From positions 310,001 to 374,000 of the forward strand of contig NZ_JACAWU010000001.1 in assembly GCF_013391635.1 (NCBI RefSeq): a stretch of 64,000 nt of DNA, given 5' to 3'. The stretch comes from Natronomonas gomsonensis (GTDB taxonomy: Archaea; Halobacteriota; Halobacteria; Halobacteriales; Haloarculaceae). Position 1 is the first letter of the stretch. Each line of letters starts with the position of its first letter. Of this stretch, positions 25,443 to 34,791 are shown one piece after another. Under the pieces are notes generated by a model. It did no database searches and was not told where the DNA came from. It saw only the letters and a list, made by a program, of their open reading frames with translations. Made by a program: the position numbers and the translations under genes.

Positions 25443-26438
25443 ATGCTCACGAACGTCCGAAACCTGCGGCCGACGCGTCGGGGCTACGCCATCCTCACGG
25501 TGGCGCTGTTGGCGTTCCTCTTGGGCGCCGGCGCGGGCGCGCGGTCGCTGAACGCCGTCGTCGTCCCCGCCTTGGTCGGCCTCTTCGCGGGTGCCGTCCA
25601 ACTCCTCCGAGCCGACCCGCCGACCGTCGAGCGCTCGACACCCGAGGCAGGCTTTCCCGGCGAGTCTCGAACCGTCACCCTCAGCGTCGACGCCGACGTT
25701 CCCTGTACGGTCACCGAGTCGCTCGGGGATGGCCTCGACGCCGAGACGACCGAGGCGACCGTCGGACACGGCGGGACCTTCGAGTACGACATCGAGTTGC
25801 GCCGCCGCGGCGAACACGCCCTCGGGCCGGCGACCTGCCGAGTGACCGACTCACTCGGCCTGTTCAGAACCGACGTGGAGACGGAAGGGACGACGACGGC
25901 GCTCGTTTATCCCGACGTGTACGGCCTCGAAGACGACACGCTGGGGTCGCTCACCAGTCGCGTCCTCGGCGACGACCGCTCGTCGTTCGACCGCCTCCGT
26001 GAGTACGGCCCCGGCGACACGATGCGGGACATCCACTGGCGGGCGAGCGCGAAGCGAACGGACGAGGAGTTCGTCGTCGCCGAATACGAGAGTCGTTCGG
26101 AGGCGACCCAACTCGACGTGGTCGGGGAGTCGGCGCTGGGCAGCGCCGACGCGATGGCCGAGAGCGTCGCCTCCCTCGTGGCCCACCTCCACGATCTCGG
26201 CGTCACCGTCGCCGTGACGGTCCCCGACGGGAGTACCGTCGCCCACCCCGGCGACGTCATCTCGGTGCTTCGGCTGCTCGCACGCACCGGCGACGGGTGG
26301 GTCGACCCCGAACGCCGGCGGAGCGCCGACGTGTCCGTCCTCGGAAAGGGGGGCAGCGCGACCGTCACGTTCGCGAACCGCGAAGTCGACTTCGAAGGAC
26401 TGTCGGGTGCCCACCGGAGTCGGGAGGTGCTGGCGTGA
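25443..26438 (+). CDS. DUF58 protein
   Basis: The product is 331 residues. Two hydrophobic helices near the N-terminus (TVALLAFLLGAGAG; AVVVPALVGLFAGAVQLL) are followed by a soluble domain with the DUF58 signature RLREYGPGDTMRDIHWRASAKR (about residues 185-206). DUF58 proteins have a VWA-related fold and work with MoxR ATPases, possibly in envelope protein maturation. The stop TGA overlaps the GTG start of the next gene (GTGA), implying coupled translation. Confidence 0.92.
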   Translation: MLTNVRNLRPTRRGYAILTVALLAFLLGAGAGARSLNAVVVPALVGLFAGAVQLLRADPPTVERSTPEAGFPGESRTVTLSVDADVPCTVTESLGDGLDAETTEATVGHGGTFEYDIELRRRGEHALGPATCRVTDSLGLFRTDVETEGTTTALVYPDVYGLEDDTLGSLTSRVLGDDRSSFDRLREYGPGDTMRDIHWRASAKRTDEEFVVAEYESRSEATQLDVVGESALGSADAMAESVASLVAHLHDLGVTVAVTVPDGSTVAHPGDVISVLRLLARTGDGWVDPERRRSADVSVLGKGGSATVTFANREVDFEGLSGAHRSREVLA

Positions 26439-28630
26439 GCACGACCGACCGGTCGGTTCGCGACGCGCTCGGCGCCATCGAGGCCCCGGTCGACCCAGCC
26501 CGACTTCTCGCGCTCGGCGGCGTTGCGACCACCCTCGGCGCGTTCTGTTACGTCCTCTATCAGATACTCGTTATCACCGGCGACGCGACGCTCCTGTACT
26601 ACGTCGTCGGTGGGGCCGCACTCGCCGGCGGCGTACTGGCGTGGCTCATCCGCCCGCGAACCGCCATCGGAATCGGCGCGGCGGCCGTCGTCGTCGGGAC
26701 CTACCTCTACATCCAGTCGCTCCCCGGCGGGTTCGGCTTCCTGGTGTTGGTTGGGCCGATGCTGAGCGACGTGTTCGCGCTGATGGGCGGTCTCTCGGTG
26801 CTCCGTATCGTCAACGCCGACGTGTGGGCGCTTTCGGCCGCCCCGGGGCCGGTTTTCCTGGCTACCTACCTCGCGTTGCGTCGCAACTACGTCGCCGCCA
26901 GCGCCGTCGCCGGCGGCGCCCTCGGCGTGGTCGTGTTGACCGGCGACGCGACCACGCCGACCACGCTCGTCGGCGTCGTCGGCGTCACCCTCGCGTTGGC
27001 CTTCGGCGACTGCGACCGCCGCGGCGAGTCACTCAGAAACGCCGACGGCGTCGTCGTCTTGCTGGCGACGATGGTCGTGTTGACGCTGTTCGTCGGCGTC
27101 GTCCCCGGCGCCGCCGGGTCGTTCATCTCCTCGGAGGGCGTCGGCACCCAGACCTCGACGATGGAGTCGAGTCTCGTCCACGCCGGCGACAGCCTCGCCG
27201 TCACCGGCCCCGTCGAACTCTCCCCGGAGGTGCGCTACACCGTCGAAGCCGACGCCGAGGCGTACTGGCGGGTCGGTACCTACGACCGCTACACCGGCGG
27301 GGGATGGGTCCAAAGCGGCGAGATGCGCAACTACGGCGGGTCGCTGCCGCCGCCGCCCGGCGAGACACGGACGCTCGAACAGCGTTACACCGCCGAAACC
27401 GACATCGCAACGCTCCCGGCGGCGAACACGCCCGTCGACATCGACGACGTTCCCGTTCCCGTCCAAGTGACCGACAGCGGCGCGTTCCAGCCCGCCAGCC
27501 CGCTGCAGGCCGGCGAGTCCTACACCGCCACGAGCGAGGTACCCGTCGCCCCGCCGGCGGACCTCCGGACCGCCGGGACCGACTACCCCGACGCCGTCAC
27601 CGAGCGGTACACCCAGTTGCCGTCCAGTACGCCCGCCCGCGTGACCGAGCGGACTGACCGACTCACTGCCAACGCCGAGAACCCCTACGACACCGCTCGC
27701 GTCCTCGAACAGTGGCTCCAGAACAACTACGACTACTCGCTGGACGTCGAACGGCCACGCGGGAACGTCGCCGACGAGTTCCTCTTCGAGATGGACGCGG
27801 GCTACTGTACGTACTTCGCGACGACGATGGTGACGATGCTCCGCACCCAGGATATCCCGGCGCGGTTCGTCGTCGGCTACACCCCCGGCCAACAGGTCGA
27901 GGACGGCGAGTGGGTCGTCAGAGGGTACAACTCCCACGCCTGGGTCGAGGTGTACTTCCCCGAACACGGCTGGGTGAAGTTCGACCCCACGCCCTCGGAC
28001 CCCCGCATCGCCGAGGAGCGAGAGATCCTCGCCGACGCACGCTCGGACAACGACAGCGACATCGACACCAACGACTCACTCGACTCCGATTTCGACCAAG
28101 GGACGCCCGACCCGACGACACCCGAGGGGCCGAACGGGACGGCCACCGAACCGAACGGCACCGAGACGACGCCCACCGACGGTCCGCCGGGAACCGACGG
28201 TGACGGCGGGTTCTCGCTGCCGACGATACCGATTCCGACGCCCGAACAGGCCGGCTTCGGGTTGCTCATCTTCGCCGGCGTCGTCGCCGGCCTCAGACGC
28301 ACCGGCACCGACCGACGCCTCTACCGGGAGTTGTGGCTCAGACGCCTCCCGGCCGACGACCCCGAGGCCGTCGTCGCCGGCGTCTATCACCGCGTCGTCC
28401 ACCTCGAAGAGCGCGACGGGCGCCGGAAAGCCCCCGGCGAGACCCCCCGGCAGTACCTCGTCGGCGACGATCGAATCGAGCGCGTCGGCCGACTGTACGA
28501 GCAGGCCCGCTACGGCCACGGCGTCGATGCTTCCGACGCTGCGGCGGCCAGAGCCGACCTCGCTGAACTGCTCGAAGAACGGTCTCGGCTCCCCCATCTG
28601 GTCGAAAAGCGGAATACACGGTCCCGATAG
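26435..28630 (+). CDS. TgpA-type membrane transglutaminase-like protein
   Basis: This predicts 731 residues from the GTG at 26435, chosen because it overlaps the DUF58 stop by four bases. About seven membrane helices lie in residues 25-240. A large extracellular part contains a transglutaminase core with Cys458 in [12 protein letters not shown], His501 in [10 protein letters not shown] and Asp517 in KFDPTPS. A Thr/Gly/Pro-rich linker, one more helix and a DUF4129-like cytoplasmic tail end the protein. It should cleave or cross-link surface proteins together with the MoxR/DUF58 module. Confidence 0.9.
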   Translation: MSTTDRSVRDALGAIEAPVDPARLLALGGVATTLGAFCYVLYQILVITGDATLLYYVVGGAALAGGVLAWLIRPRTAIGIGAAAVVVGTYLYIQSLPGGFGFLVLVGPMLSDVFALMGGLSVLRIVNADVWALSAAPGPVFLATYLALRRNYVAASAVAGGALGVVVLTGDATTPTTLVGVVGVTLALAFGDCDRRGESLRNADGVVVLLATMVVLTLFVGVVPGAAGSFISSEGVGTQTSTMESSLVHAGDSLAVTGPVELSPEVRYTVEADAEAYWRVGTYDRYTGGGWVQSGEMRNYGGSLPPPPGETRTLEQRYTAETDIATLPAANTPVDIDDVPVPVQVTDSGAFQPASPLQAGESYTATSEVPVAPPADLRTAGTDYPDAVTERYTQLPSSTPARVTERTDRLTANAENPYDTARVLEQWLQNNYDYSLDVERPRGNVADEFLFEMDAGYCTYFATTMVTMLRTQDIPARFVVGYTPGQQVEDGEWVVRGYNSHAWVEVYFPEHGWVKFDPTPSDPRIAEEREILADARSDNDSDIDTNDSLDSDFDQGTPDPTTPEGPNGTATEPNGTETTPTDGPPGTDGDGGFSLPTIPIPTPEQAGFGLLIFAGVVAGLRRTGTDRRLYRELWLRRLPADDPEAVVAGVYHRVVHLEERDGRRKAPGETPRQYLVGDDRIERVGRLYEQARYGHGVDASDAAAARADLAELLEERSRLPHLVEKRNTRSR

Positions 28631-28665
28631 TGTTTAATACGGCCGTCGTGTACACCCGGATTGTA

Positions 28666-28959
28666 ATGTCGGAAGTCTGCTCGACGTGCGGTCTCCCCGA
28701 GGAACTCTGCGTCTGTGAAGACGTCGCCAAGGAGTCCCAGGAGATCAACATCCGCATCGACGAGCGCCGATACGGTAAGGAGGTAACGGTCATCGAGGGG
28801 TTCGACCCCCGAGACGTCGATCTCGACTCGCTGTCGAGCGACCTGAAATCGAAGTTCGCTTGCGGCGGCACCGTCGAGGACGGCGTCATCGAACTACAGG
28901 GTAATCACCTCGGACGCATCGAGGATTTCCTTCAGGAGAAAGGGTTCAACGTTGCGTAA
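28666..28959 (+). CDS. SUI1/eIF1-like translation initiation factor
   Basis: The 97-residue protein starts [19 protein letters not shown], a small Cys cluster found in archaeal SUI1. The eIF1 core follows: [44 protein letters not shown]. It acts at the small ribosomal subunit in start-codon selection. The ATG at 28666 gives the usual archaeal N-terminus. Its TATA-like GTGTTTAATACGG lies just upstream, at the end of the preceding gene. Confidence 0.93.
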   Translation: MSEVCSTCGLPEELCVCEDVAKESQEINIRIDERRYGKEVTVIEGFDPRDVDLDSLSSDLKSKFACGGTVEDGVIELQGNHLGRIEDFLQEKGFNVA

Positions 28960-29030
28960 CACCCTCTGAACCGCACGTCGAGTCCGTTTTTCGAGCGCCC
29001 ACTCCACCAGCGGCAGCCACGGAGTGCCCT

Positions 29031-29399
29031 TCAGAACGGCGCGTCCGGGCCGTCGTCGCCGGCCGCGATTCCCGACTCCGTCTCCTCGCCAGACGCCAGT
29101 TCGTACTCCCAGCCCTCGATTCCGGGCGCGAGCGAGTCGACTCGCCCCGAGAACCCCTCGAAGGACCCGATGAGTCGGGCAGCCTGCTGGCTCGCCTGCC
29201 CGTGGGGACACACCGTCACGACGCGGTCGGCGTCGGCGAACTCCTCGATTCGCGTCGTCAGTTCCCCAAACGGGACGTTCTCGCTGCCGGGGATGTGCCC
29301 GCGGGTGAAGGCGGTGGGTGACCGAATGTCGACGATGCGAACGTCCTCGCCGTCGTCGAGTAGCGCCTGCAGTTCTGCCGCAGAAATCTCGCCGTCCAT
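29031..29399 (-). CDS. Rhodanese-like domain protein
   Basis: This 122-residue single rhodanese domain has the CH2A-type stretch VRIVDIRSPTAFTRGHIPGSENVPF and the catalytic-loop Cys in VTVCPHGQASQQAA. Such domains carry sulfane sulfur in sulfur transfer or detoxification. Its C-terminal tail (SGEETESGIAAGDDG) is disordered and acidic. It stands apart from known sulfur genes here. Confidence 0.9.
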   Translation of the reverse strand: MDGEISAAELQALLDDGEDVRIVDIRSPTAFTRGHIPGSENVPFGELTTRIEEFADADRVVTVCPHGQASQQAARLIGSFEGFSGRVDSLAPGIEGWEYELASGEETESGIAAGDDGPDAPF

Positions 29400-29446
29400 A
29401 CTGGTGGGTAGGCGACGAACGTATTAAACGGCAGGACTGGACGCCC

Positions 29447-30028
29447 TCACAACAGCCCGTCGGCCTCGGCCAACAGCAGGCCTTCGATGGTGGCGTCGTT
29501 TGCCGGCCCCGACCGCGCGAGGTCGAGTGCGGATTCGACGGGGACCGTCCTCACGTCGAGGAACTCGTTGCCGTCGAGTTCCCGGGCGCCGACCGAGAAC
29601 CCCTCGGCCCACGCGATGCCGCGTTCGTGGCGCAACACGCCCGTCGAACACCAGAAGTCCTCGATGAGTTCGACCGACTCCGCGATAAGACCGACCTCCT
29701 CTTCCAGTTCTCGGGCGCCTGCCTCGGCGTAGCTTTCGCCGTCCTCGACGATGCCCGCGGGGAGTTCGTAACACAGTTCCCGGATAGTGGGTCGGAACTG
29801 CTCGACCATCGCGACCGACCGGCCCTCACCGGGAAGCCCAAGCGATGCCGGGTCGTCGACGATTGCGACGATGACGACCGCCGGTGGCAACTCCGCCCAG
29901 TAGTAGCGCTTCTCGCGGCCGTCCGGTAACTCGACGAGGTCGTAGCCGCCGGTGTACCACCCCGTCTCGTACTCGGTGACGGACTCGACGACGTGCCAGT
30001 CGTGGTCGGATGGACTCGGGTCGGCCAT
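29447..30028 (-). CDS. Nudix hydrolase, ADP-ribose pyrophosphatase-like
   Basis: The 193-residue protein has the complete Nudix box GIVEDGESYAEAGARELEEE continued by VGLI. The Glu-rich box and the upstream strand VAMVEQFRPTIRELCYELPAG match ADP-ribose/NDP-sugar pyrophosphatases (NudF type). It is the last of an apparent minus-strand group of genes running from 30864 with one-base to short gaps. Confidence 0.9.
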   Translation of the reverse strand: MADPSPSDHDWHVVESVTEYETGWYTGGYDLVELPDGREKRYYWAELPPAVVIVAIVDDPASLGLPGEGRSVAMVEQFRPTIRELCYELPAGIVEDGESYAEAGARELEEEVGLIAESVELIEDFWCSTGVLRHERGIAWAEGFSVGARELDGNEFLDVRTVPVESALDLARSGPANDATIEGLLLAEADGLL

Positions 30029-30457
30029 CTACTCGGCCCCCACGCGGACGATTTCGAGGCGGTAGCGCTGGCCACCCAACTCGACGTACGCCGTATCACC
30101 GACCGGCGACTCGGCACCACGTTCGACCGCAGTCGCGTTTCTGGTCCGGAACTCGCCGAACTCGTCGAATGGCGTGTGGGTGAACGCCTCTTTGAACCCG
30201 ACCGGGCCGGTGTAGTAGGCCTCCGACCGGGCCGGCGTCTCGCCGGCTTCGGCGGCCTCTATCGCGGCGACGCTGTAGGGGAACCGCCGGTCGGTGAGGT
30301 TGTTCGCGTCGACCGTCGGCCCCGGTTCCTCGACGGCCGTCGCCTCGACGTAGTATGGGTCGCCGGTCTGGATGTAACTGGGAAGGGCACCCAACGCCAG
30401 CAGGACGACCACCAGCGCCAACAGGAAGACGACGAGGTTGCGCGTTATCCGTCGCAT
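30029..30457 (-). CDS. Membrane-anchored protein, unknown function
   Basis: This 142-residue protein has an N-terminal helix (LVVFLLALVVVLLALGALPSYI) and an extracellular alpha/beta part (YYVEATAVEEPG, YVELGGQRYRLEIVRV). The N-terminal MRRITRN is basic, so the anchor points outward. I do not recognise a domain. It begins inside the end of the DUF5809-like gene (13-base overlap) and abuts the Nudix gene start, so the three are likely one operon. Confidence 0.72.
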   Translation of the reverse strand: MRRITRNLVVFLLALVVVLLALGALPSYIQTGDPYYVEATAVEEPGPTVDANNLTDRRFPYSVAAIEAAEAGETPARSEAYYTGPVGFKEAFTHTPFDEFGEFRTRNATAVERGAESPVGDTAYVELGGQRYRLEIVRVGAE

Positions 30458-30864
30458 AGCTCCTCCCGGTAGATGCGGTTGAACGCGACCCGTCGGAGCG
30501 TCGCAACCGCCGCCTCGGGTTCGTTCTGGAACGTCGCCGCGACGGCGGCACCATCGGGGCCGGCGTGCCAGGCCACCCGCTCGACGTTGTCGCTGCCGAC
30601 GACGTGTACGTCGCCGTCGAAGCTCTCCCGCCAGGCGTCGAACTCCTCAGTGGACCCGACGGTGACCGCAAGCGTCTCGGCGAACGTGGCCTGCCGGGCC
30701 GTCTCGACGACCTCGCTGGTCACGCGGTCGTCGTACTCCTCGCGGTCGAACGCCATCGCTTTGGTGACCTCGCGAACGACGGTCTGTGCCGTCGGTCCGA
30801 GCGCCTCGTACCGGTTCCGGGCGTCGGCCCACGACTCCGGGGCGAACGTCCCTTCGGTGTCCAT
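30445..30864 (-). CDS. DUF5809-like haloarchaeal protein
   Basis: This 139-residue soluble helical/beta protein begins MDTEGTFAPESWADARNRYE and contains FDREEYDDRVTSEVVETARQ. It matches what I recall of the haloarchaeal DUF5809 family, which has no known function. Its partner DUF5810 lies just upstream, in the same direction. Confidence 0.75.
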   Translation of the reverse strand: MDTEGTFAPESWADARNRYEALGPTAQTVVREVTKAMAFDREEYDDRVTSEVVETARQATFAETLAVTVGSTEEFDAWRESFDGDVHVVGSDNVERVAWHAGPDGAAVAATFQNEPEAAVATLRRVAFNRIYREELCDG

Positions 30865-30888
30865 ACCGGCAGAAAAGAGCCGCTGCCG

Positions 30889-31341
30889 TTACTCGTTTTC
30901 GGCTTCTTCGTCGCCGGCATCGCCATCCCGCAGCATCTCGCGGGTCATCTCCCGTGCCTCTTCGAGAATGGCTTCGGTCTCGGCGTCGGCTGGCTCCGAG
31001 GTGCTGGCGGCGGGGTCGCCGTGGGCGCCGTGGCCGTGGTCGTGGTCGTGACCGTGGCCCGACTCCTCGAACAGCGCCCCGGACCGTTCTTCGAGTGGGT
31101 CATCCGGGTCTTCGGGTGAGCCGACGGTGTCCTCGAACACCTGCGGGAACTCCGTCTCCTCGACGTCGTCGGTGACGACCTCCGCGAGCTCCGACTCACC
31201 CATCTCGTTCCAGTCGGGAACGTGCTCGTCGAGCCACGTCTCGTGGTCGGCGTCGCCGAGGATGGCGGTGAAGGCGAGGTGGTTCGCGAGGTGACCCGCG
31301 TCGGCTTGTGGGTCCGAACAGACGGGGCAGGCGTATCCCAT
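30889..31341 (-). CDS. DUF5810-like protein with N-terminal zinc motif
   Basis: The product is 150 residues. The start MGYACPVCSDPQADAGHLANHLAFTA places CPVC and two His in a C2H2-like zinc arrangement. A His-rich stretch (GHGHDHDHGHGAHG) and a Glu-rich tail follow. The haloarchaeal family is annotated DUF5810. The His tract may bind metal. It is 24 bases upstream of the DUF5809-like gene. Confidence 0.8.
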   Translation of the reverse strand: MGYACPVCSDPQADAGHLANHLAFTAILGDADHETWLDEHVPDWNEMGESELAEVVTDDVEETEFPQVFEDTVGSPEDPDDPLEERSGALFEESGHGHDHDHGHGAHGDPAASTSEPADAETEAILEEAREMTREMLRDGDAGDEEAENE

Positions 31342-31420
31342 ACCCCGAATCGGCGTTCCAGCGGCAAAACGCCTGCGCCTACGGTCGACGTTTTATTTCC
31401 CGCCGGGGAGATACTCGGCT

Positions 31421-31846
31421 ATGACCGCCCCTCCCGGTCGCGACGAACGACTCCAGCGGTTCGAACCCCCGCTGGCCGCGGCCGCACTCCTGTCGACGGT
31501 CGTGAGTCTCGAAACGAACCTGCTTCCCTCCTGGTGGGAACTCGGCCCCACGACGCTGCCACCGATGTCGCTGTACCCGGTGCCGCTCGCGGCCGTCGTC
31601 CTCGCAGTCGCCGTCGGCAGTTACCGGCGGAGCGGCTCCGTGGGAATTCCCCAGCTCGCGAAAGTGGCCCTCGCATCGCTCGTCGTGTTCACGGCTGGGT
31701 ATGCGGTTCTGGTGTTGAACCAGGCCAGCGGCGGGGTGTTCTTCGCCGGTTTGCCACCGATGCTCCTCGGCGTGCTCCTCTCGGTGACGTGTCTCCTCGA
31801 GCGAGGCCTCGCTATCGTTCGGCGGGTCTACGACTCGGCGGGGTGA
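31421..31846 (+). CDS. Membrane protein, unknown function
   Basis: This 141-residue protein has about four helices (LAAAALLSTVVSLETNLL; YPVPLAAVVLAVAVGSY; VALASLVVFTAGYAVLVL; LPPMLLGVLLSVTCLL). No transporter or enzyme motif is visible. A TATA-like TTTTATTTCC near 31390-31399 is 22-31 bases before the ATG, consistent with a leaderless mRNA. It converges with rimI. Confidence 0.7.
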   Translation: MTAPPGRDERLQRFEPPLAAAALLSTVVSLETNLLPSWWELGPTTLPPMSLYPVPLAAVVLAVAVGSYRRSGSVGIPQLAKVALASLVVFTAGYAVLVLNQASGGVFFAGLPPMLLGVLLSVTCLLERGLAIVRRVYDSAG

Positions 31847-31850
31847 CAGG

Positions 31851-32339
31851 TCACAGCTCTCGAACCATCACGTACGCGTCCTCGCCGTCGTCGTAATACC
31901 CCGGCACGGCGTGGTGAATTTCGAAGCCGAACTCCCGATACAGCGACAGCGCCGCGTCGTTACTCTCTCGGACCTCCAGTTTCACGCGGCCGACACTCTG
32001 AGTCGCAAGCGTTGCGAGCGCACGCGAGAGCAGCAGTCCGCCGATGCCCTCGCCGCGACGCTCGGGGGCGACCGCGAGGTCCTTGACGTGGCCGATGGAG
32101 ACGCCGTGGTTCGGAATGCTGTCGGCGACGACGTAGCCGACGATTTCGCCCGCCTCCACGTCGTCGGCTCCCCCATCCGCCTCCGCGACCAGAAACCCGG
32201 GTTCGTCCAGAAATCGCTCGAACGCCGCGTAGGGCCACGCCTGCGGGAACGACCGCTTCTCGATGCGGAACACCGACAGGAGGTCCCCACGAGTGGCCTG
32301 CCGAACCCCCACGTCGGCGCGCGGCGCCGTCGTAGTCAC
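31851..32339 (-). CDS. rimI: Ribosomal-protein N-acetyltransferase RimI-like (GNAT)
   Basis: The 162-residue GNAT enzyme has the motif A pattern HVKDLAVAPERRGEGIGGLLL, then LEVRESNDAALSLYREFGFEIHHAVPGYY. That ending is characteristic of RimI/Ard1 N-terminal protein acetylases. It transfers acetyl from acetyl-CoA to N-terminal amines. The start is GTG (32337-32339). Upstream is a TATA box at 32387-32396. Confidence 0.87.
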   Translation of the reverse strand: MTTTAPRADVGVRQATRGDLLSVFRIEKRSFPQAWPYAAFERFLDEPGFLVAEADGGADDVEAGEIVGYVVADSIPNHGVSIGHVKDLAVAPERRGEGIGGLLLSRALATLATQSVGRVKLEVRESNDAALSLYREFGFEIHHAVPGYYDDGEDAYVMVREL

Positions 32340-32386
32340 GTTTTCACTTACGTGGACGGCGGCATATGCCTACCGGCCGCGACACC

Positions 32387-32396
32387 ATATATAAAT
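32387..32396 (-). promoter_or_regulatory. TATA box, probably for rimI
   Basis: ATATATAAAT is nearly symmetric. Read on the minus strand it would start RNA near 32366, giving rimI a leader of about 26 bases. Read on the plus strand it could start a short RNA near 32420. Confidence 0.45.
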
Positions 32397-32455
32397 ACAG
32401 TGCTTGGAATCTAAGGGCTGGCCAGAAGATTCATTTACCCTCGGGAGTTAGAGTC

Positions 32456-32479
32456 GGATGCACCCGTTTGGGTGCATCC
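32456..32479. terminator. Perfect 10-bp hairpin, possible terminator
   Basis: GGATGCACCC pairs with GGGTGCATCC around a GTTT loop. It lies 147 bases beyond the aconitase stop. On the plus strand it is followed by a C-rich stretch and CTTTTAC. Confidence 0.5.
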
Positions 32480-32625
32480 CCACCCCCCACCCCGCTTTTA
32501 CACGACAGATAGCCGCTGCACTGTCCAGTTCGGTTTATGTCGGTCGCTGTAAGCGAGCCAGCGGCTCGGAGCTGCGGCTGGCCGTGTAGCGTCGAAAAAA
32601 TGAACGAGTGTTGTGAACCGAGGCT

Positions 32626-34611
32626 TCAGTCGTCCGCGGGCGCGGCGCCGGAGCTCTCGTCGTGCTGTTTCTTGACGTGGGGGAGCTTGCCGCCGTTGGC
32701 GAGGATTTCGCGCTCGCGCTCGGAGGCGTCCAGCGTCGCGGTGAGTTCCCAGTCGTCGTTGACGCGGACCGTGAACTCTTCCTGACCGGAGCGGACGGCC
32801 TCTGCGACGTCGTCGACGATTTCGATGTCGTCGCCCTGCTCGATGTTCTCGTAGTCGGCCGCGTCGATTTCCAGCGGGATGAGACCGAAGTTGAACAGGT
32901 TCGCCTTGTGGATGCGGGCGAAGCTCTGTGCGAGGACGCCCTCGATGCCGAGGTACATCGGACACAGCGCCGCGTGCTCACGCGAGGAGCCCTGTCCGTA
33001 GTTCTCGCCGGCGACGAGGAAGCCGCCGTCGCTGTCGAGAGCACGCTGTGCGAACGTGTCGTCGACACGCGAGAGCGTGAACTCCGAGAGCTTCGGGATG
33101 TTCGACCGGTACATCAGGATGTCCTGCGTCGCAGGGATGATGTGGTCGGTCGTGATGTTGTCCTCCATCTTGAGGAGGGCCGGACCCTTCAGTTCGGCGT
33201 CGAGTTCGTCCTTCAGCGGCACGTCGCCGATGTTGGGGCCCTTGATGAGCTCGTCGTCGACGGCCTCGTCGGGCGCGATGAGGTCGGGGTCGTCCTGGGC
33301 CATGCCGGGGCCGTACTTGTCGCCCATCTCGAAGCCGGGGTCCTCGAGGTCGCCGAGTTCGTCGGCGAGGTCACGCGGGTCGACGATTTCGCCGGCGATG
33401 GCGGCCGCGGTGGCGACCTCCGGCGAGCAGAGGTAGACGTTGTCGTTCTCGATGCCGGAGCGACCCTCGAAGTTGCGGTTGAACGTCCGCAGCGAGACGG
33501 AGTCGGAAGCGGGAACGTGGCCGATGCCGATACAGGCACCACACGTCGCCTCGGAGAAGTTGACGCCGGCCGCCATCATCTCCGCGGTCCAGCCTTCACG
33601 GGCGAGCATCTCGGAGGCCTGCTTCGAACCGGGCGCGACGATCATCTCGGTCTTCTTGTCCGTGGTGCGGCCTTCGAGCATCTTCGCGCCGGGGAGGATG
33701 TCCTCGTAGGCACCGTTCGTACAGGAGCCGATGATGACCTGGTCGACGTCCGTGCCGGCGACCTCGCGGACGGGCACGACCTTGTCGGGCATGCTCGGAC
33801 ACGCGATGAGCGGTTCGAGCTCCGAGAGGTCGACCGTAATCTGGTCGGCGTACTCGGCGTCGTCGTCGGGTTCGAGGTCGACGTACTCGTCTTCGCGGCC
33901 GAACAGCGAGAGCCACTCCTTGGTCTTCTCGTCGGTCGGGAAGATGGACGTGGTCGCGCCGAGTTCCGTCCCGAGGTTCGTAATCGTCGTCCGCTCGGGG
34001 ACGGTGAGGTTCTCGACACCGGGGCCGGTGTACTCGAAGATTTTGCCGACGCCGCCTTTCACGGACAGCTCGCCGAGCAGGTGCAGCGCGATGTCCTTTG
34101 CGGTCGCCCACTCGGGGAGTTCGCCCTCGAGGCGAACGTTGACGACTTCGGGCATCTCGATGTAGTAGGCGCCGCCACCCATGGCGACGGAGATGTCGAT
34201 ACCGCCGGCACCGATGGCGAGCTGGCCGAGCCCGCCGGGCGTCGGCGTGTGGCTGTCCGAACCGAGGAGCGTCTTGCCGGGCGCGGCGAAGTTCTCCTTG
34301 TGGACGTTGTGACAAATGCCGTTGCCGGGGCGGCTGAAGTACGCGCCGTACTTGCCGGCCGCCGAGCGAAGGAAGCGGTGGTCGTCCGTGTTCTTGAAGT
34401 CGAACTGATACGTCTGGTGGTCGCAGTACTGCGCGGCGAGTTCCGTCTGGACTTCGTCCATTCCGAGCGCCTCGAACTGCAGCCACACGAACGTACCCGT
34501 CGTGTCCTGTGTCAGAACCTGGTCGATCTCGATTCCGATTTCCTCACCGGTCTCGAGTTCGCCCTCGACGAGGTGGTCGTCGAGGATTTTTTCTGCAATC
34601 GTCTGTCCCAT
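32626..34611 (-). CDS. acn: Aconitate hydratase
   Basis: This 661-residue [4Fe-4S] enzyme interconverts citrate and isocitrate in the TCA cycle. Cluster cysteines are in IIGSCTNGAYED and ATCGACIGIGH; substrate loops include GSDSHTPTPGGLGQLAIGAGG and ENYGQGSSREHAA. The swivelling domain is at the C-terminus, as in mitochondrial-type enzymes. I chose the ATG at 34609-34611 (MGQTIAEKILDDHL) over a longer frame. A TATA box lies 26-34 bases upstream, so the mRNA is probably leaderless. Confidence 0.95.
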   Translation of the reverse strand: MGQTIAEKILDDHLVEGELETGEEIGIEIDQVLTQDTTGTFVWLQFEALGMDEVQTELAAQYCDHQTYQFDFKNTDDHRFLRSAAGKYGAYFSRPGNGICHNVHKENFAAPGKTLLGSDSHTPTPGGLGQLAIGAGGIDISVAMGGGAYYIEMPEVVNVRLEGELPEWATAKDIALHLLGELSVKGGVGKIFEYTGPGVENLTVPERTTITNLGTELGATTSIFPTDEKTKEWLSLFGREDEYVDLEPDDDAEYADQITVDLSELEPLIACPSMPDKVVPVREVAGTDVDQVIIGSCTNGAYEDILPGAKMLEGRTTDKKTEMIVAPGSKQASEMLAREGWTAEMMAAGVNFSEATCGACIGIGHVPASDSVSLRTFNRNFEGRSGIENDNVYLCSPEVATAAAIAGEIVDPRDLADELGDLEDPGFEMGDKYGPGMAQDDPDLIAPDEAVDDELIKGPNIGDVPLKDELDAELKGPALLKMEDNITTDHIIPATQDILMYRSNIPKLSEFTLSRVDDTFAQRALDSDGGFLVAGENYGQGSSREHAALCPMYLGIEGVLAQSFARIHKANLFNFGLIPLEIDAADYENIEQGDDIEIVDDVAEAVRSGQEEFTVRVNDDWELTATLDASEREREILANGGKLPHVKKQHDESSGAAPADD

Positions 34612-34636
34612 AACGTCCGTAGGTGGTCCCTCACAA

Positions 34637-34645
34637 GATATAAAT
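34637..34645 (-). promoter_or_regulatory. TATA box of aconitase
   Basis: Read on the minus strand, ATTTATATC lies 26-34 bases before the aconitase ATG, the spacing of a leaderless haloarchaeal promoter. It also rules against the longer N-terminal extension. Confidence 0.6.
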
Positions 34646-34791
34646 CCGGCGTGTTCGCCACGTATTGCGGCCGCCATCGGCCGATTTGGCAATATTCGCA
34701 CCTAACAGTTGTGGCTTTTCGACTAATATTCGTTAACGTTTTTTGACGAACGATTGATTCGGGCGCCGTCGCGGGGAGAAAAGTCGACCTG

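Noticed and set aside
32662..34746. 694-codon plus-strand frame
   Set aside because: It is the antisense shadow of aconitase.
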